NCBI RefSeq assembly: GCF_004682015.1
Contig: NZ_SMLM01000004.1
Coordinates: forward strand, 310,001 to 374,000
Length of the DNA stretch: 64,000 nucleotides
DNA from: Ramlibacter henchirensis
Lineage (GTDB): Bacteria; Pseudomonadota; Gammaproteobacteria; Burkholderiales; Burkholderiaceae_C
Direction: 5' to 3'
The position numbers and the translations under genes are program-made. Position 1 is the stretch's first letter, and the number at the start of each line of letters is the position of its first letter. This document shows positions 43,011 to 51,838 of the stretch, piece after piece. A model generated the notes under the pieces. The model did not search any database, was not told where the DNA came from, and saw nothing but the letters and a program-made list of their open reading frames with translations.

Positions 43011-43991
43011 ATGCAAGACATGAACCGACGCACCGCTGTCGCCGCCCTGCTCGCCCTCGGCGCGGCATGCGGCGCGCCCGCCGCATGGGCGCAGGACTTC
43101 CCTTCCAAGCCGATCCGGCTGGTGGTGCCCTTCCCGGCGGGCGGGCCGTCCGACACCACTGCGCGGTCGATCGCCGAAGGCCTGGGCAAGGTGCTGGGCC
43201 AGCCGGTCGTGGTCGAGAACCGGCCGGGCGCCGGCGCCATCGTCGGCAGCGAAGCCGTGCTCGGGCAGCCGGCCGACGGCCACACCCTGCTGATGGCCAG
43301 CAACGTGATCGCGACGGGCAAGTGGCTCTACCCGCAGATGAACTTCGATCCCATGAAGGACTTCCGCGCGGTGGCCGGTGTCTTCCGCAGCCCGCACCAG
43401 GTGGCGGTGACGCCGGGCTTCCAGGCCAAGGGCATCCAGGACCTGGTCGCCCTGGCCAAGCAGCAGGACGGCAAGCTGAACTACGCCTCGGGCGGCTCCG
43501 GCACGATGCCCCACCTCGGCGCGGAACGTTTCAAGCAGCTGACCGGCGCGCCCATGACGCACATCCCCTACCGTGGCTCGGCGCCGGCCAACACGGCCGT
43601 GGTGGCCGGCGAGGTGCCGGTGCACTTCGACATCGAGTTCTCGGTCGGGCAGCTGCTCAAGTCGGGGCGCCTGCGTTCGCTGGGCGTCACGGCGCTGAAG
43701 CGCTCGCCCCAGTTCCCCGACGTGCCCACGCTGGACGAACAGGGCATCAAGGGATTCGAGCTCTACTCGTGGTTCGGCATCGTCGTGCGCACCGGCACGC
43801 CCGACGCCGTGATTGCCAGGCTGAACCAGGCGCTCAACGAGGCGATGGACGCGCCCGAGTTCAAGCAGCGGCTCGCCGGCCTCGGCGCCGAGAAGATCGG
43901 CGGCGCGCCGGCGGTGTTCCAGAAGATGATCAACGACGACTACCAGCTCTGGGGCGAGGTGATCCGCAAGGCCAACATCAAGGTCGACTGA
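43011..43991 (+). CDS. Bug-family (TTT) solute-binding receptor
   Basis: Periplasmic receptor of 326 residues, the usual Bug length. A signal peptide ends near AWAQDF (residue 24). Typical elements: FPSKPIRLVVPFPAGGPSDTTARSIAEGL, VVVENRPGAGAIVGSEAVLGQPADGHTLLM, and HIPYRGSAPA. Bug proteins capture carboxylates and related acids for tripartite tricarboxylate transporters. No TctA/TctB membrane genes are present in the window, so it depends on distant partners or senses ligand only. AGGAGA lies before the ATG. It is coupled in an operon to the FAD oxidoreductase upstream. Confidence 0.93.
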   Translation: MQDMNRRTAVAALLALGAACGAPAAWAQDFPSKPIRLVVPFPAGGPSDTTARSIAEGLGKVLGQPVVVENRPGAGAIVGSEAVLGQPADGHTLLMASNVIATGKWLYPQMNFDPMKDFRAVAGVFRSPHQVAVTPGFQAKGIQDLVALAKQQDGKLNYASGGSGTMPHLGAERFKQLTGAPMTHIPYRGSAPANTAVVAGEVPVHFDIEFSVGQLLKSGRLRSLGVTALKRSPQFPDVPTLDEQGIKGFELYSWFGIVVRTGTPDAVIARLNQALNEAMDAPEFKQRLAGLGAEKIGGAPAVFQKMINDDYQLWGEVIRKANIKVD

Positions 43992-44088
43992 GCGCACCGC
44001 GCCGCCTGCAGCTCATCCGAAAGGCAGGCCACGGGTGGAAGTGGCGTCGATATAGTCAGGTTCCCACCTCACTGAGAAGAGTCAAACC

Positions 44089-44457
44089 ATGCAGCCAGTG
44101 TCCAACCTCGTTCGCCGCATCTTCTGGAGCCTGATCGCCATCCTGGCGCTGCAGGCTTCCTTCGCCCGCGCGGAAATGCTGGGGCCCGAGGCCGTGCTCT
44201 CGCAGCAGCCCGCGACGCTGGCGGAACTCGAACGGGAGAAGGTCAAGCACTTCCTCGACACCACCGCCCTGCAGGACAAGCTGCGCGCGCTGGGCGTCGA
44301 CGGCCTGAACGCCAGCGCGCGCGTCGACGCGATGACGCCGCAGGAAGTTCACGCCCTGGCGCAGCGCATCGACGCGATGCCCGCGGGTGGCGCCTTCAGC
44401 GACCGCGACATCATCCTGATCCTGCTGGTCGCGCTGCTGCTCGTCGTCGTGCTCTGA
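44089..44457 (+). CDS. PA2779-family membrane protein
   Basis: A 122-residue protein with a signal-type first helix (about 11-28), a soluble region (MLGPEAVL through MTPQEVHALAQRIDAMPAGG), and a final hydrophobic helix (DIILILLVALLLVVVL). This is the PA2779 pattern (DUF6627), a short, helix-flanked protein often found next to a papain-like PA2778 peptidase. No such peptidase gene is present here. The leader region has TATAGT at 44051-44056 as a possible -10. Function unknown. Confidence 0.78.
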   Translation: MQPVSNLVRRIFWSLIAILALQASFARAEMLGPEAVLSQQPATLAELEREKVKHFLDTTALQDKLRALGVDGLNASARVDAMTPQEVHALAQRIDAMPAGGAFSDRDIILILLVALLLVVVL

Positions 44458-44481
44458 CCTGCCGCGCCGCGCTGAGCGCGG

Positions 44482-45321
44482 TCAGGGCTGCGCGATCTTG
44501 GTCTGCGAGATCGAGGTGGCCGCCAGCTGCACATGCGGGGCGAGCTGCTCCGCCGCCTTGTCCAGGGTCCAGCGGGTCGTCGGCACCGAGATGTTGATGG
44601 CGCCGATCGGCACGCCGTGGTGGTCGGTGATCGCCGCCGCCACGGAGATGTCCCCCACCATCGTCTGGTTCATCACCGCCGAGTAGCCCTGCTTCGCGGC
44701 CTCGTCGATCCGCTCCAGCAGCAGCTTCGGGTCCGTTTCCGTGAACGGCGTGATTGGTTCCCGCGGCGTGGCCAGCAGGAGCTCCTTGCGCTGCGCTTCA
44801 TCCAGCCGGGACAACATCGCGCGGCCCGATGCCGTGAACGCCGCGGGCAGGCGATACCCCACGGCAAAGTCGACGTTGACCAGGTGCTTGCCCGGAAAGC
44901 GCGCCAGGAAAACGATCTCGTGCCCATCCAGCTCCTGCAGGTTGGACGTCTCGCCCAGCGTGCGGCTGATCTCCAGCAGGTAGGGCGACGCCCGCTCGAT
45001 CAGGTCGCGCGAGCGCAGGTAGTTGTACGACAGGCGCAGCACCTTGGAAGCCAGGCCGTACAGCGGCGAATCGGGCGGCCGGCGCAGGTACCCCAGCTGC
45101 TCCATGGTGTGCACCAGCCGCTGAGTGGCGCTGCGGTCGAGCCCGGCCGCGCGGGCGATCTCCGCCATCGTCATCATGCGCTGCGTGCCCTTGAAGGCTT
45201 CCAGCACCTGGAAGGCCTTCTCCACCGAGCCGACGAAGAGTGACGAGCGTTCCGCCCGCGTCGCCTTGCGCGGGCCGGCGGCGGGCGGCGTCTTGCTGGG
45301 CGAAAGGCGTGCGCTGGCCAT
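44482..45321 (-). CDS. IclR-family transcriptional regulator
   Basis: A 279-residue regulator. The N-terminal winged helix (about residues 25-88) has VEKAFQVLEAF, MTMAEIARAAGLDRSATQRLVHTMEQLGYL; the C-terminal IclR ligand domain includes GRAMLSRLDEAQR and DHHGVPIGAINISVP. It is the last gene of the minus-strand oxidase-importer-lyase unit (4 bases after the lyase gene) and probably regulates it. The palindrome ATTGCATTGCAAT upstream of the first gene (51758-51770) is a candidate site. The C-terminus is typical, so it should bind a small acid. Confidence 0.9.
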   Translation of the reverse strand: MASARLSPSKTPPAAGPRKATRAERSSLFVGSVEKAFQVLEAFKGTQRMMTMAEIARAAGLDRSATQRLVHTMEQLGYLRRPPDSPLYGLASKVLRLSYNYLRSRDLIERASPYLLEISRTLGETSNLQELDGHEIVFLARFPGKHLVNVDFAVGYRLPAAFTASGRAMLSRLDEAQRKELLLATPREPITPFTETDPKLLLERIDEAAKQGYSAVMNQTMVGDISVAAAITDHHGVPIGAINISVPTTRWTLDKAAEQLAPHVQLAATSISQTKIAQP

Positions 45322-45325
45322 GAGC

Positions 45326-46246
45326 TCAGGCGAGCTGCGCCTCGGCGCGCAGGCAGGCGCCCAGCTCGGAGCGCAGGCGCTGCTGCAGCTCGGAGGCCGG
45401 GGCCAGCAGCGGATCGAGCACGCGCGGCGCGCTCACGCCCACCAGGTCCAGCACCGACTTCAGCGGGCCGGGGTTGGTCTCCGCGAACGCCATGTCCAGC
45501 AGCGGGATCAGCTTGCGGTGCATCGCCATCGCGTCAGCGGTGCGCCCGGACTTTCCCAGCTCGTAAAGCTTGCGCCAGGTGCGCGGCAGCACGCTGGCGG
45601 TGACGACGATGCCGCCCTTCGCGCCGCCCGCCATGTGCAGCGGGAACAGCGTGTCCTCGCCGCTGAAGACGCTGAAGCTCTCGTCCACGCCGGCCACTAC
45701 CTTGAGGAAGTGGTACATGTCCGTGTTGCAGGCCTTCATGCCGATGATGTTGTCATGCCGCGAGAGCTCGTGCAGCACCTCTGGCGCGATCGCGATGCGC
45801 GTGCGGTACGGGATCTCGTAGATCATCACCGGCACCGGCGAGGCGTCGGCATAGCGCAGGAAGTAGTCGCGGATGCCGCGCTGCGTCGGCGTCGTGTAGT
45901 AGGGCGTGAGCACCATCAGCGCGTCGACGCCCGCGGCGGCGAAGGCTTTGCCGGCGGACAGCGCGTCGTGGAAGCCGGGATCGAGGATGCCCGCCACCAC
46001 CGGGATGCGCCCGCCCGCGGCTTCGGCGCAGACGCCGGCCATCCGCACCCTCTCCTCACGAGGCAGTGCGCCGTATTCTCCGGTGCCGCCCAGCGGCACG
46101 ACGCCGTCGATGCCCTGCTCGAGCAGGTAGGCCATCAGCTGGCGCGTGGCGGCCTCGTCGATGCGGTCTTCCGCCGTCACCGGCGTGGGGATGGCGGGGA
46201 AGATGCCGCGCAGGCGGGCGGCGGTGAGTCTTTGGGTCATGGTCAT
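45326..46246 (-). CDS. DapA-family dihydrodipicolinate synthase-like lyase/aldolase
   Basis: Class I aldolase-family enzyme of 306 residues. The Schiff-base lysine is in IIGMKACNT (about residue 165), the proton-relay Tyr in VMIYEIPYRT (about 137), and GGTGEYGAL replaces the DapA GTTGE. These changes, with NxGxxK lacking the DapA pattern, suggest a non-lysine role such as a 2-keto-3-deoxy acid or hydroxy-oxo-acid aldolase/dehydratase. The start overlaps the end of the permease gene by four bases (ATGA). It is preceded by the importer and followed by the IclR gene, so it probably cleaves the imported compound or its oxidation product. Confidence 0.83.
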   Translation of the reverse strand: MTMTQRLTAARLRGIFPAIPTPVTAEDRIDEAATRQLMAYLLEQGIDGVVPLGGTGEYGALPREERVRMAGVCAEAAGGRIPVVAGILDPGFHDALSAGKAFAAAGVDALMVLTPYYTTPTQRGIRDYFLRYADASPVPVMIYEIPYRTRIAIAPEVLHELSRHDNIIGMKACNTDMYHFLKVVAGVDESFSVFSGEDTLFPLHMAGGAKGGIVVTASVLPRTWRKLYELGKSGRTADAMAMHRKLIPLLDMAFAETNPGPLKSVLDLVGVSAPRVLDPLLAPASELQQRLRSELGACLRAEAQLA

Positions 46247-48030
46247 GGGGTCTGGCGGGCGGCCCGGCGCCGCAGCCACTCGGCCAGCGCGATCAGGGCG
46301 CCGACGAAGGCGAAGAGGCAGGTGGAGACGGCAGCGATCACCGGCGAGATCTGCAGCGTCACCTCGTCCCAGAACTGCTTGGGCAAGGTGGCGCTGAGCC
46401 CGCCCGAGGCGAACAGCGAGATCGTGAGCTCGTCGAAAGACGTGGCGAAGGCGAACAGGAAGGACGAGAACAGGCCCGCTGCCAGGATCGGGAAGGTCAC
46501 GTGGCGCAGCGTCTGCCAGGGCGTCGCGCCCAGGCTCTGGGCGGCGAGGTCCAGCCTCGTGTCGTAGTTGCGCAGCACGGCCATCATGGTCATCACGACG
46601 TAAGGCACGGCGATGACGGTGTGGCCGATCATCAGGCCCACCGAGGTGCCGACCAGGCCGACGCGGGCGAAGAAATAGAACATGCCCACTGCGATGATCA
46701 TGCGCGGGATGATGATGGGCGACAGCACGAAGGCCAGCAGCAGCGACTTGCCGCGCATGCGCGAGCGCACCAGCAGGAAGGCCGCGGGCGTGCCGATCAG
46801 CATGGCCGCCGTGGCCGCGCCCAGGCCCACGATCAGCGAGCGCAGCGCCGCCTGCATCCACAGGGGCGAAGCGATCAGGTCCTTGTAGTGCGCCAGCGTG
46901 AATCCGGTGGGCGGCCAGTTCAGGCCCGACTTGCCGGCGAACGACAGCGGGATCATCAGCAGCGCCGGCACGCTGAGGAAGAACAGCACCAGCACGGCCA
47001 CCGTGCGCAGCGGGAAGGAGCGACCCGGCTGGACTTCGCGCCGCCTGCGCGGCATCAGCGCGATGAGCCAGTCGCTCACCGATCCCAACCCACCGAGCAC
47101 CGCATCGCCCACGTGGTGCAGCGGCCCGCGCCGGGTGGTGGTCTTCTGGACCGATTCGCCGGTCATCGACGACAGCCCGAGCAGCCGGTCATACAGCACG
47201 AACACCGCGAGCGTGACCACCAGCAGCAGCACCGAGATCGCTCCCGCGAAGCCCCAGTTCATGGTCTGCAGCACCTGCTCGATGATCAGCTGCGTGATCA
47301 TGGTCTCGCGCCGGCCGCCCAGCAGCGCCGGCACGATGAAGAAGCCGACCGCCGTCACGAAGACCATGATCGCGCCGGCGGCGACGCCGGGCATGGAGAG
47401 CGGGAAGTAGATGCGCCAGAACGCGGTGCCCGGCCGGGCGCCCAGCGTCAGCGCCGCACGAGGCAGGTTGCGGTCGATGTTCTCCATCACGGAGAGCATC
47501 GTGAGCACGGCCAGCGGCATCAGCGCATGCACCATGCCGACCAGCACGGCGCCCATGCTGTACAGCAGGTTGGACGGCGTCTCCTGCAGCCCCGTGGCGG
47601 TCAGCAGCTGGTTGACGACGCCATTGCGGCCCAGCATCACGATCCAGGCGAATGCGCGCACCAGGAAGCTGGTCCAGAACGACAGCAGCACCCAGAACAC
47701 CCAGCCGGCCTTGCGGTCCTTCTCCAGCGAGGAGATCAGGTAGGCGACCGGATAGCCGGCCACCACGGACAGCAGCGTGGTCCACAGCGAGATCTTCAAC
47801 GTGATCAGCATCACGTTGACGTACACCGAGGACGCGAACAGCTGCCGGTACTTGGCCAGCGTGAATGCGCCGTCGCTGTAGATGCTCAGCAGCAGGAGCT
47901 GGCCGACCGGGTAGACCAGCAGCACGACGAACACCAGCACCAGCGGCGCCGCCAGCAGCATCGGTCGCACCCACTCGGGCCGGCGGCGCGCGGCCGGGAC
48001 CGCCGGCGCTGGAGCGGCGATCGACGTCAT
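46243..48030 (-). CDS. Fused two-domain ABC permease (spermidine/putrescine type)
   Basis: A 595-residue membrane protein that holds both permeases in one chain. The N-terminal half (about 20-285) resembles PotB with EAA-type loop LTLGARPGTAFWRIYFPLSMPG; the C-terminal half (about 340-590) resembles PotC with AQSLGATPWQTLRHVTFPI. Each half has about six helices. They are joined by a polar linker of about 50 residues (ESVQKTTTRR through RREVQPGRS). PotB and PotC are usually separate genes, so the fusion is unusual. It forms the membrane channel with the ATPase encoded just upstream, overlapping its stop by 4 bases. Confidence 0.9.
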   Translation of the reverse strand: MTSIAAPAPAVPAARRRPEWVRPMLLAAPLVLVFVVLLVYPVGQLLLLSIYSDGAFTLAKYRQLFASSVYVNVMLITLKISLWTTLLSVVAGYPVAYLISSLEKDRKAGWVFWVLLSFWTSFLVRAFAWIVMLGRNGVVNQLLTATGLQETPSNLLYSMGAVLVGMVHALMPLAVLTMLSVMENIDRNLPRAALTLGARPGTAFWRIYFPLSMPGVAAGAIMVFVTAVGFFIVPALLGGRRETMITQLIIEQVLQTMNWGFAGAISVLLLVVTLAVFVLYDRLLGLSSMTGESVQKTTTRRGPLHHVGDAVLGGLGSVSDWLIALMPRRRREVQPGRSFPLRTVAVLVLFFLSVPALLMIPLSFAGKSGLNWPPTGFTLAHYKDLIASPLWMQAALRSLIVGLGAATAAMLIGTPAAFLLVRSRMRGKSLLLAFVLSPIIIPRMIIAVGMFYFFARVGLVGTSVGLMIGHTVIAVPYVVMTMMAVLRNYDTRLDLAAQSLGATPWQTLRHVTFPILAAGLFSSFLFAFATSFDELTISLFASGGLSATLPKQFWDEVTLQISPVIAAVSTCLFAFVGALIALAEWLRRRAARQTP

Positions 48031-49109
48031 GCCTGCTCCGGAACCGCGACGGCGTCGCCCCCGGCCCAGCCCAGGTGCACCTGGCTGCCGATGGCGTGGC
48101 GCGAGGCCGCGGCCGACGTTGGATAGGACAGCACCACCGGCTCGTCGCCGGCCGCCGGCGCCGTGACATAGAGCTTGGTCAGGCTGCCGGTGATCATGCT
48201 GTCCAGCACGGTGCCGCGCAGCACGCCTTCGCCATTGCCCACCGTCACGTTCTGCGGACGCACCATCACGCGCACCTTGGCGCCCGGCGCGATCGGTCCG
48301 TGCGCGACGGCCTTCGCGCGGGTGCCGCCGTCGGCCAGGGCAACCTCCACATCCATGCCCGAGACACCGGTCACCGTGCCGGCGAACAGGTTGGACTCGC
48401 CGAGGAAGTCCGCCACGAACAGCGTGCGCGGACGGAAGTACAGGTCGGACGGCGTGCCGAGCTGCTCGATGCGCCCGGCGTTCATCAGGCAGATGCGGTC
48501 GGACATCGTCATCGCCTCTTCCTGGTCGTGCGTGACGTAGACGACCGTGGTGCCCGTCTCGCGGTGGATGCGCTTGATCTCCAGCTGCATCTGGTCGCGC
48601 AGCTTCTTGTCCAGCGCGCCGAGCGGCTCGTCCATCAGCACGATGGACGGCTGGTACACCAGGCAGCGGGCCAGCGCGATGCGCTGCTGCTGGCCGCCGG
48701 AGAGCTCGCGCGGGAAGCGCGTGGCGACATGCGGCAGCCGCACCAGCTCCAGCGCCTGCGCGGCGCGCTTCGCCGCCGTGGCGCCGTCCACCTTGCGCAT
48801 CTTCAGCGGAAAGGCGATGTTCTCCGCGATCGTCATGTGCGGGAACAGCGCGTAGTTCTGGAACACCATGCCGATGTCGCGCTCGTACGGCGCGCCGTAC
48901 GTGACGTCCTGGCCGTTGATCAGGAGCTGCCCGCCATCGGGCACGGACAGCCCGGCGATCAGGCTCAGCAAGGTGGTCTTGCCCGAGCCCGAAGGCCCGA
49001 GCAGCGTGAGGAACTCGCCCTGCGCCACCTGCAGATCGGTGGGCGCCAGCGCCGCGAAGGAGCCGTAGCGCTTGGTCAGGCCGGTGATCGCGAGCTTGGG
49101 TGTCGGCAT
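48027..49109 (-). CDS. ABC-transporter ATPase (PotA-like)
   Basis: A 360-residue ATP-binding subunit. Walker A GPSGSGKTTLL, Q-loop in VFQNYALFPHM, signature LSGGQQQRIALA, Walker B SIVLMDEPLGALD and the switch His in VTHDQEEAM are all present. The C-terminal part (about 240-360) is the TOBE regulatory domain. The fold and length are those of the spermidine/putrescine or iron (PotA/FbpC) group. Its stop overlaps the fused permease start. It works with the PotD-like receptor and the fused permease here. Confidence 0.93.
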   Translation of the reverse strand: MPTPKLAITGLTKRYGSFAALAPTDLQVAQGEFLTLLGPSGSGKTTLLSLIAGLSVPDGGQLLINGQDVTYGAPYERDIGMVFQNYALFPHMTIAENIAFPLKMRKVDGATAAKRAAQALELVRLPHVATRFPRELSGGQQQRIALARCLVYQPSIVLMDEPLGALDKKLRDQMQLEIKRIHRETGTTVVYVTHDQEEAMTMSDRICLMNAGRIEQLGTPSDLYFRPRTLFVADFLGESNLFAGTVTGVSGMDVEVALADGGTRAKAVAHGPIAPGAKVRVMVRPQNVTVGNGEGVLRGTVLDSMITGSLTKLYVTAPAAGDEPVVLSYPTSAAASRHAIGSQVHLGWAGGDAVAVPEQA

Positions 49110-49135
49110 GGCGGGTTCCTCTCCTCCCCTTCAGG

Positions 49136-50218
49136 TCACTTCAGGACCCAGGCGTTGAACTTCTCGGTGACGGCGGCCTGGTTCTCGAGCCAGTACTTCG
49201 CATCGATCTGCACGCCGCTCTTGATGTTGTCCGGGTGGGTCGGGCAGTTCTTCGCGATGTCGGCCTTGATGTGCTTGAAGGCTTCGGGCTGCGTCACGCC
49301 TGCGGGGAAGTACTCCGTCAGCGAAGCCATGCGCTTGGGATCGGAAGCGAACTTGATGAACTCGCGGCAGGCGTTCGCGTTCGGCGTGCCGGCCAGGATC
49401 GACCAGTTGTCCACGCCCCAGAGGTTCTGGCCCCATGCGATGGCCACCGGCGCGCCGTCGGCCATCGCGGCTTGCGGACGCGAGACCCAGGTGGCGATCA
49501 TGTCCACTTCGCCGGACTTGAGCATCTGCTCGCACTGCGCGCCGGAGTTCCACCACACATCGACCTTGGGCTTGATCTGGTCGAGCGACGCGAATGCCTT
49601 GTCCAGGTTCAGCGGGTACAGCTGCGAGGTGGGCACACCCGAGGCCATCGAGGCCTCCTCCAGCGTGTCGAACGGGTGCTTGCGCAGCGCGCGGCGGCCG
49701 GGGAAGTCCTTCACGTTCCAGAAGTCGGCCCAGGAGTTGGGCGCCTTGCGGCCCTTGAAGGCATCGGTGCGGTAGGCCAGCACGGTGCTGTACACGTTGG
49801 TGCCGACGCCGTACGGCGACATGAAGTGCGCCGGGATCGTCTTGACCGCCGGGTCCTCCTCGAGGCCGTGCTTCTCCAGGTAGACCTTGCCGCCTTGCGT
49901 CAGCAGCAGGATGGCGGGCTGGCTGATCTTGGCCATGTCCCAGGTGTAGTTCTTCGTCTCCACCATGCTGCGGATCTGCGCCACCGGCTCCGCGTTGGCC
50001 TGCACGCCCACGACCTCGATGCCCGTCTTCTCGGTGAACGGCTTGTAGTACACGGCGCCGTACGCCTTGGTGTAGATGCCGCCGTCGTCGCGCACCACGA
50101 TGCGCTTGGACTGCGCCCGTGCGTACTGCAGCACCGCGGGCGCGCCGAGCGCCCCGATGCCGACTGCTGCCGCCTGGAGGGCTCGCCGCCGAGAAGGGTT
50201 GTGGAGGGTCTGGTTCAT
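49136..50218 (-). CDS. PotD-like extracellular solute-binding protein
   Basis: Periplasmic binding protein of 360 residues, type II fold. The N-terminus has SRRRAL followed by AAAVGIGALGAPAV, which looks like a Tat signal, cleaved near YARAQS (residue 36). The mature protein opens with IVVRDDGGIYTKAYGAVYYKPFTEKTGIEV and has the VWWNSGAQCEQMLKSGEVDM pattern of the SBP_bac_8/PotD group. Ligand may be a polyamine, opine or other small compound. It is upstream of the ATPase (26-base gap) and downstream of the FAD oxidase, so the receptor is embedded in the operon. Confidence 0.9.
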   Translation of the reverse strand: MNQTLHNPSRRRALQAAAVGIGALGAPAVLQYARAQSKRIVVRDDGGIYTKAYGAVYYKPFTEKTGIEVVGVQANAEPVAQIRSMVETKNYTWDMAKISQPAILLLTQGGKVYLEKHGLEEDPAVKTIPAHFMSPYGVGTNVYSTVLAYRTDAFKGRKAPNSWADFWNVKDFPGRRALRKHPFDTLEEASMASGVPTSQLYPLNLDKAFASLDQIKPKVDVWWNSGAQCEQMLKSGEVDMIATWVSRPQAAMADGAPVAIAWGQNLWGVDNWSILAGTPNANACREFIKFASDPKRMASLTEYFPAGVTQPEAFKHIKADIAKNCPTHPDNIKSGVQIDAKYWLENQAAVTEKFNAWVLK

Positions 50219-50239
50219 GAAGGTCTCCTGGTGGACCGC

Positions 50240-51676
50240 TTAGCGCGGCGGGTTGGACGCGGCCGGTAGCAGGCGGCCGGGGTTGAGAAGCTGTTGGGGA
50301 TCGAGCAGCGCCTTGATGCCGCGCATCAGGTCGATCTCGACCGCGGGCTTGAACAGCGCCATCTCCTGCGTGAGCACCTGGCCGACGCCGTGCTCGGCAC
50401 TGAAGGTGCCGCCCAGCGAGTGCGCGACTTCGTTGACGGCGTGCTTGACCTGGTGCGCCACCGCGTCGGCGTCGGGCCAGGAGCGCCATTGCTCGAAGCT
50501 GGCCTGCGGGATGAAGTGGACGTTGCCGTCGCCGAGGTGGGCCACGATGATGATCGGCGCGCCCGGCACGACGGCATGGGCCGCCTGCGTGGCGCGTTCG
50601 ATGAACGCGGGCACGGCCGAGACGGGCACGGCGCAGTCGGTATTGATGCCCATTCCGGCCTTCTTGTTGCCTTCCGAGACGCTGTGCCGCACTTCCCAGA
50701 ACGCCGCGCGCTGGGCGCCGCTGGTGGCGACCACCGCGTCGTGCACCAGGCCGGCCTCGGAGCCCTGCTCCAGCACCTGCTGGAGCGCTTCGTGCAGGAC
50801 ATCTTCGCCACCGGTGTCGGCCAGCTCGACCAAAACGTGCCAGGCGTGCGACACCGGCAGCGGCGCGCGCCGGCCGGGCACGTGGTCGACCACGATCTTC
50901 AGCTGCACGTCGTTGATCATCTCGTAGGCCGACAGCACGCCACCGCAGCGCTGCTGGAACAGGCCCAGGACGTCCAGCGCCGCCTGCGGCGAGGCCACCG
51001 CGATCCAAGCCACGGCGTGCGCAGTCGGCAGCGGGTGCAGCTTCAGCGTGGCGCCGGTGATCACGCCCAGCGTGCCTTCGGAGCCGATGAACAGGTGCTT
51101 GAGGTCCAAGCCGGTGTTGTTCTTGCGAAGGGCGTACAGGCCGTCCCAGACGCGGCCGTCGGGCAGCACGACTTCGAGGCCGAGGACGTTGTCGCGCGTG
51201 TTGCCGTAGCGCAGGACGCCGGTGCCGCCGGCGTTGGTCGCGATGTTGCCGCCGATCTGGCAGGAGCCCTCGGCCCCCAGGCTCACCGGGTAGAGCCGCC
51301 CCCGCTCCGCCGCCGCCTGCTGGATGGCCGCGAGGACGCAGCCCGCGTCGACCACCATCGAATTGTTGGCCTCGTCGATGGTGCGGATGCGGCGCATCCG
51401 CGCGAGGCTGACCACGACGGCGGGCTCCGCGTCATTGCGCGGCACCGCCCCTTCGCACAGGCTGGTGTTGCCGCCCTGGGGCACGACCGGCACCCGGGCC
51501 TCGTGGCACGCCTTCATCACGGCCGAGACCTGGGCAGTGCTGGACGGCAGCACCACGCAAGCGGCGCGGCCCCGGTAGCGACCGCGCCAGTCCTCCACAT
51601 AAGCGGCGACATCGGGCTCCGCAGTGAGCACGGCATCCTGGCCCAGCAGGGACTGCAGCTGTGAAACGAGGGACAT
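50240..51676 (-). CDS. FAD-linked oxidase (GlcD/D-lactate dehydrogenase-like)
   Basis: A 478-residue flavoprotein of the PCMH (VAO) type. The FAD-binding N-terminal domain holds VPVVPQGGNTSLCEGAVP (about residues 65-82) and GGNIATNAGGTGVLRYGN. The C-terminal FAD-oxidase-C domain has HLGDGNVHF and AEHGVGQVL, the motifs of glycolate oxidase GlcD and D-2-hydroxyacid dehydrogenases. The ATG at 51676 was chosen; a TTG at 51733 would extend it by 19 residues. It is first in the operon with a polyamine-type importer, so a 2-hydroxyacid produced from the imported compound is likely. The electron acceptor is unknown. Confidence 0.9.
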   Translation of the reverse strand: MSLVSQLQSLLGQDAVLTAEPDVAAYVEDWRGRYRGRAACVVLPSSTAQVSAVMKACHEARVPVVPQGGNTSLCEGAVPRNDAEPAVVVSLARMRRIRTIDEANNSMVVDAGCVLAAIQQAAAERGRLYPVSLGAEGSCQIGGNIATNAGGTGVLRYGNTRDNVLGLEVVLPDGRVWDGLYALRKNNTGLDLKHLFIGSEGTLGVITGATLKLHPLPTAHAVAWIAVASPQAALDVLGLFQQRCGGVLSAYEMINDVQLKIVVDHVPGRRAPLPVSHAWHVLVELADTGGEDVLHEALQQVLEQGSEAGLVHDAVVATSGAQRAAFWEVRHSVSEGNKKAGMGINTDCAVPVSAVPAFIERATQAAHAVVPGAPIIIVAHLGDGNVHFIPQASFEQWRSWPDADAVAHQVKHAVNEVAHSLGGTFSAEHGVGQVLTQEMALFKPAVEIDLMRGIKALLDPQQLLNPGRLLPAASNPPR

Positions 51677-51757
51677 CAGGCGGCCTTCGGCTTGCGAAGG
51701 GCGGATGGTGCGCCAATCGGGATGAGAATTCAAGTAACCGCGTATCGAGCTTCACTA

Positions 51758-51770
51758 ATTGCATTGCAAT
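51758..51770. promoter_or_regulatory. Palindrome upstream of the FAD-oxidase operon
   Basis: ATTGCA (51758-51763) and TGCAAT (51765-51770) are perfect inverted halves around a T, about 80 bases before the start of the FAD-oxidase gene. It is the best candidate operator for the operon's IclR regulator (44482-45321). The TTGC/GCAA halves echo those of the site near 58.9 kb, upstream of another IclR gene. Confidence 0.5.
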
Positions 51771-51780
51771 CGGTTCGCGA
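51771..51780. promoter_or_regulatory. Shared CGGTTCGCGA element (copy 1)
   Basis: CGGTTCGCGA at 51771-51780 lies just after the ATTGCATTGCAAT palindrome and before the FAD-oxidase operon. An identical 10-base copy sits on the other side of the ArsR-like gene at 52655-52664. It may be the regulator's half-site. Confidence 0.4.
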
Positions 51781-51838
51781 GACTCTTCTGTGCGGCTTTT
51801 TGCGCTGGTCGCGCAGCGCGACGCGCAAAGCGCGGACG

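Noticed and set aside
41055..43997. Long minus-strand open frame opposite hemerythrin, FAD oxidoreductase and Bug receptor genes
   Set aside because: It runs against three well-supported genes, has no domain and reflects high GC content.
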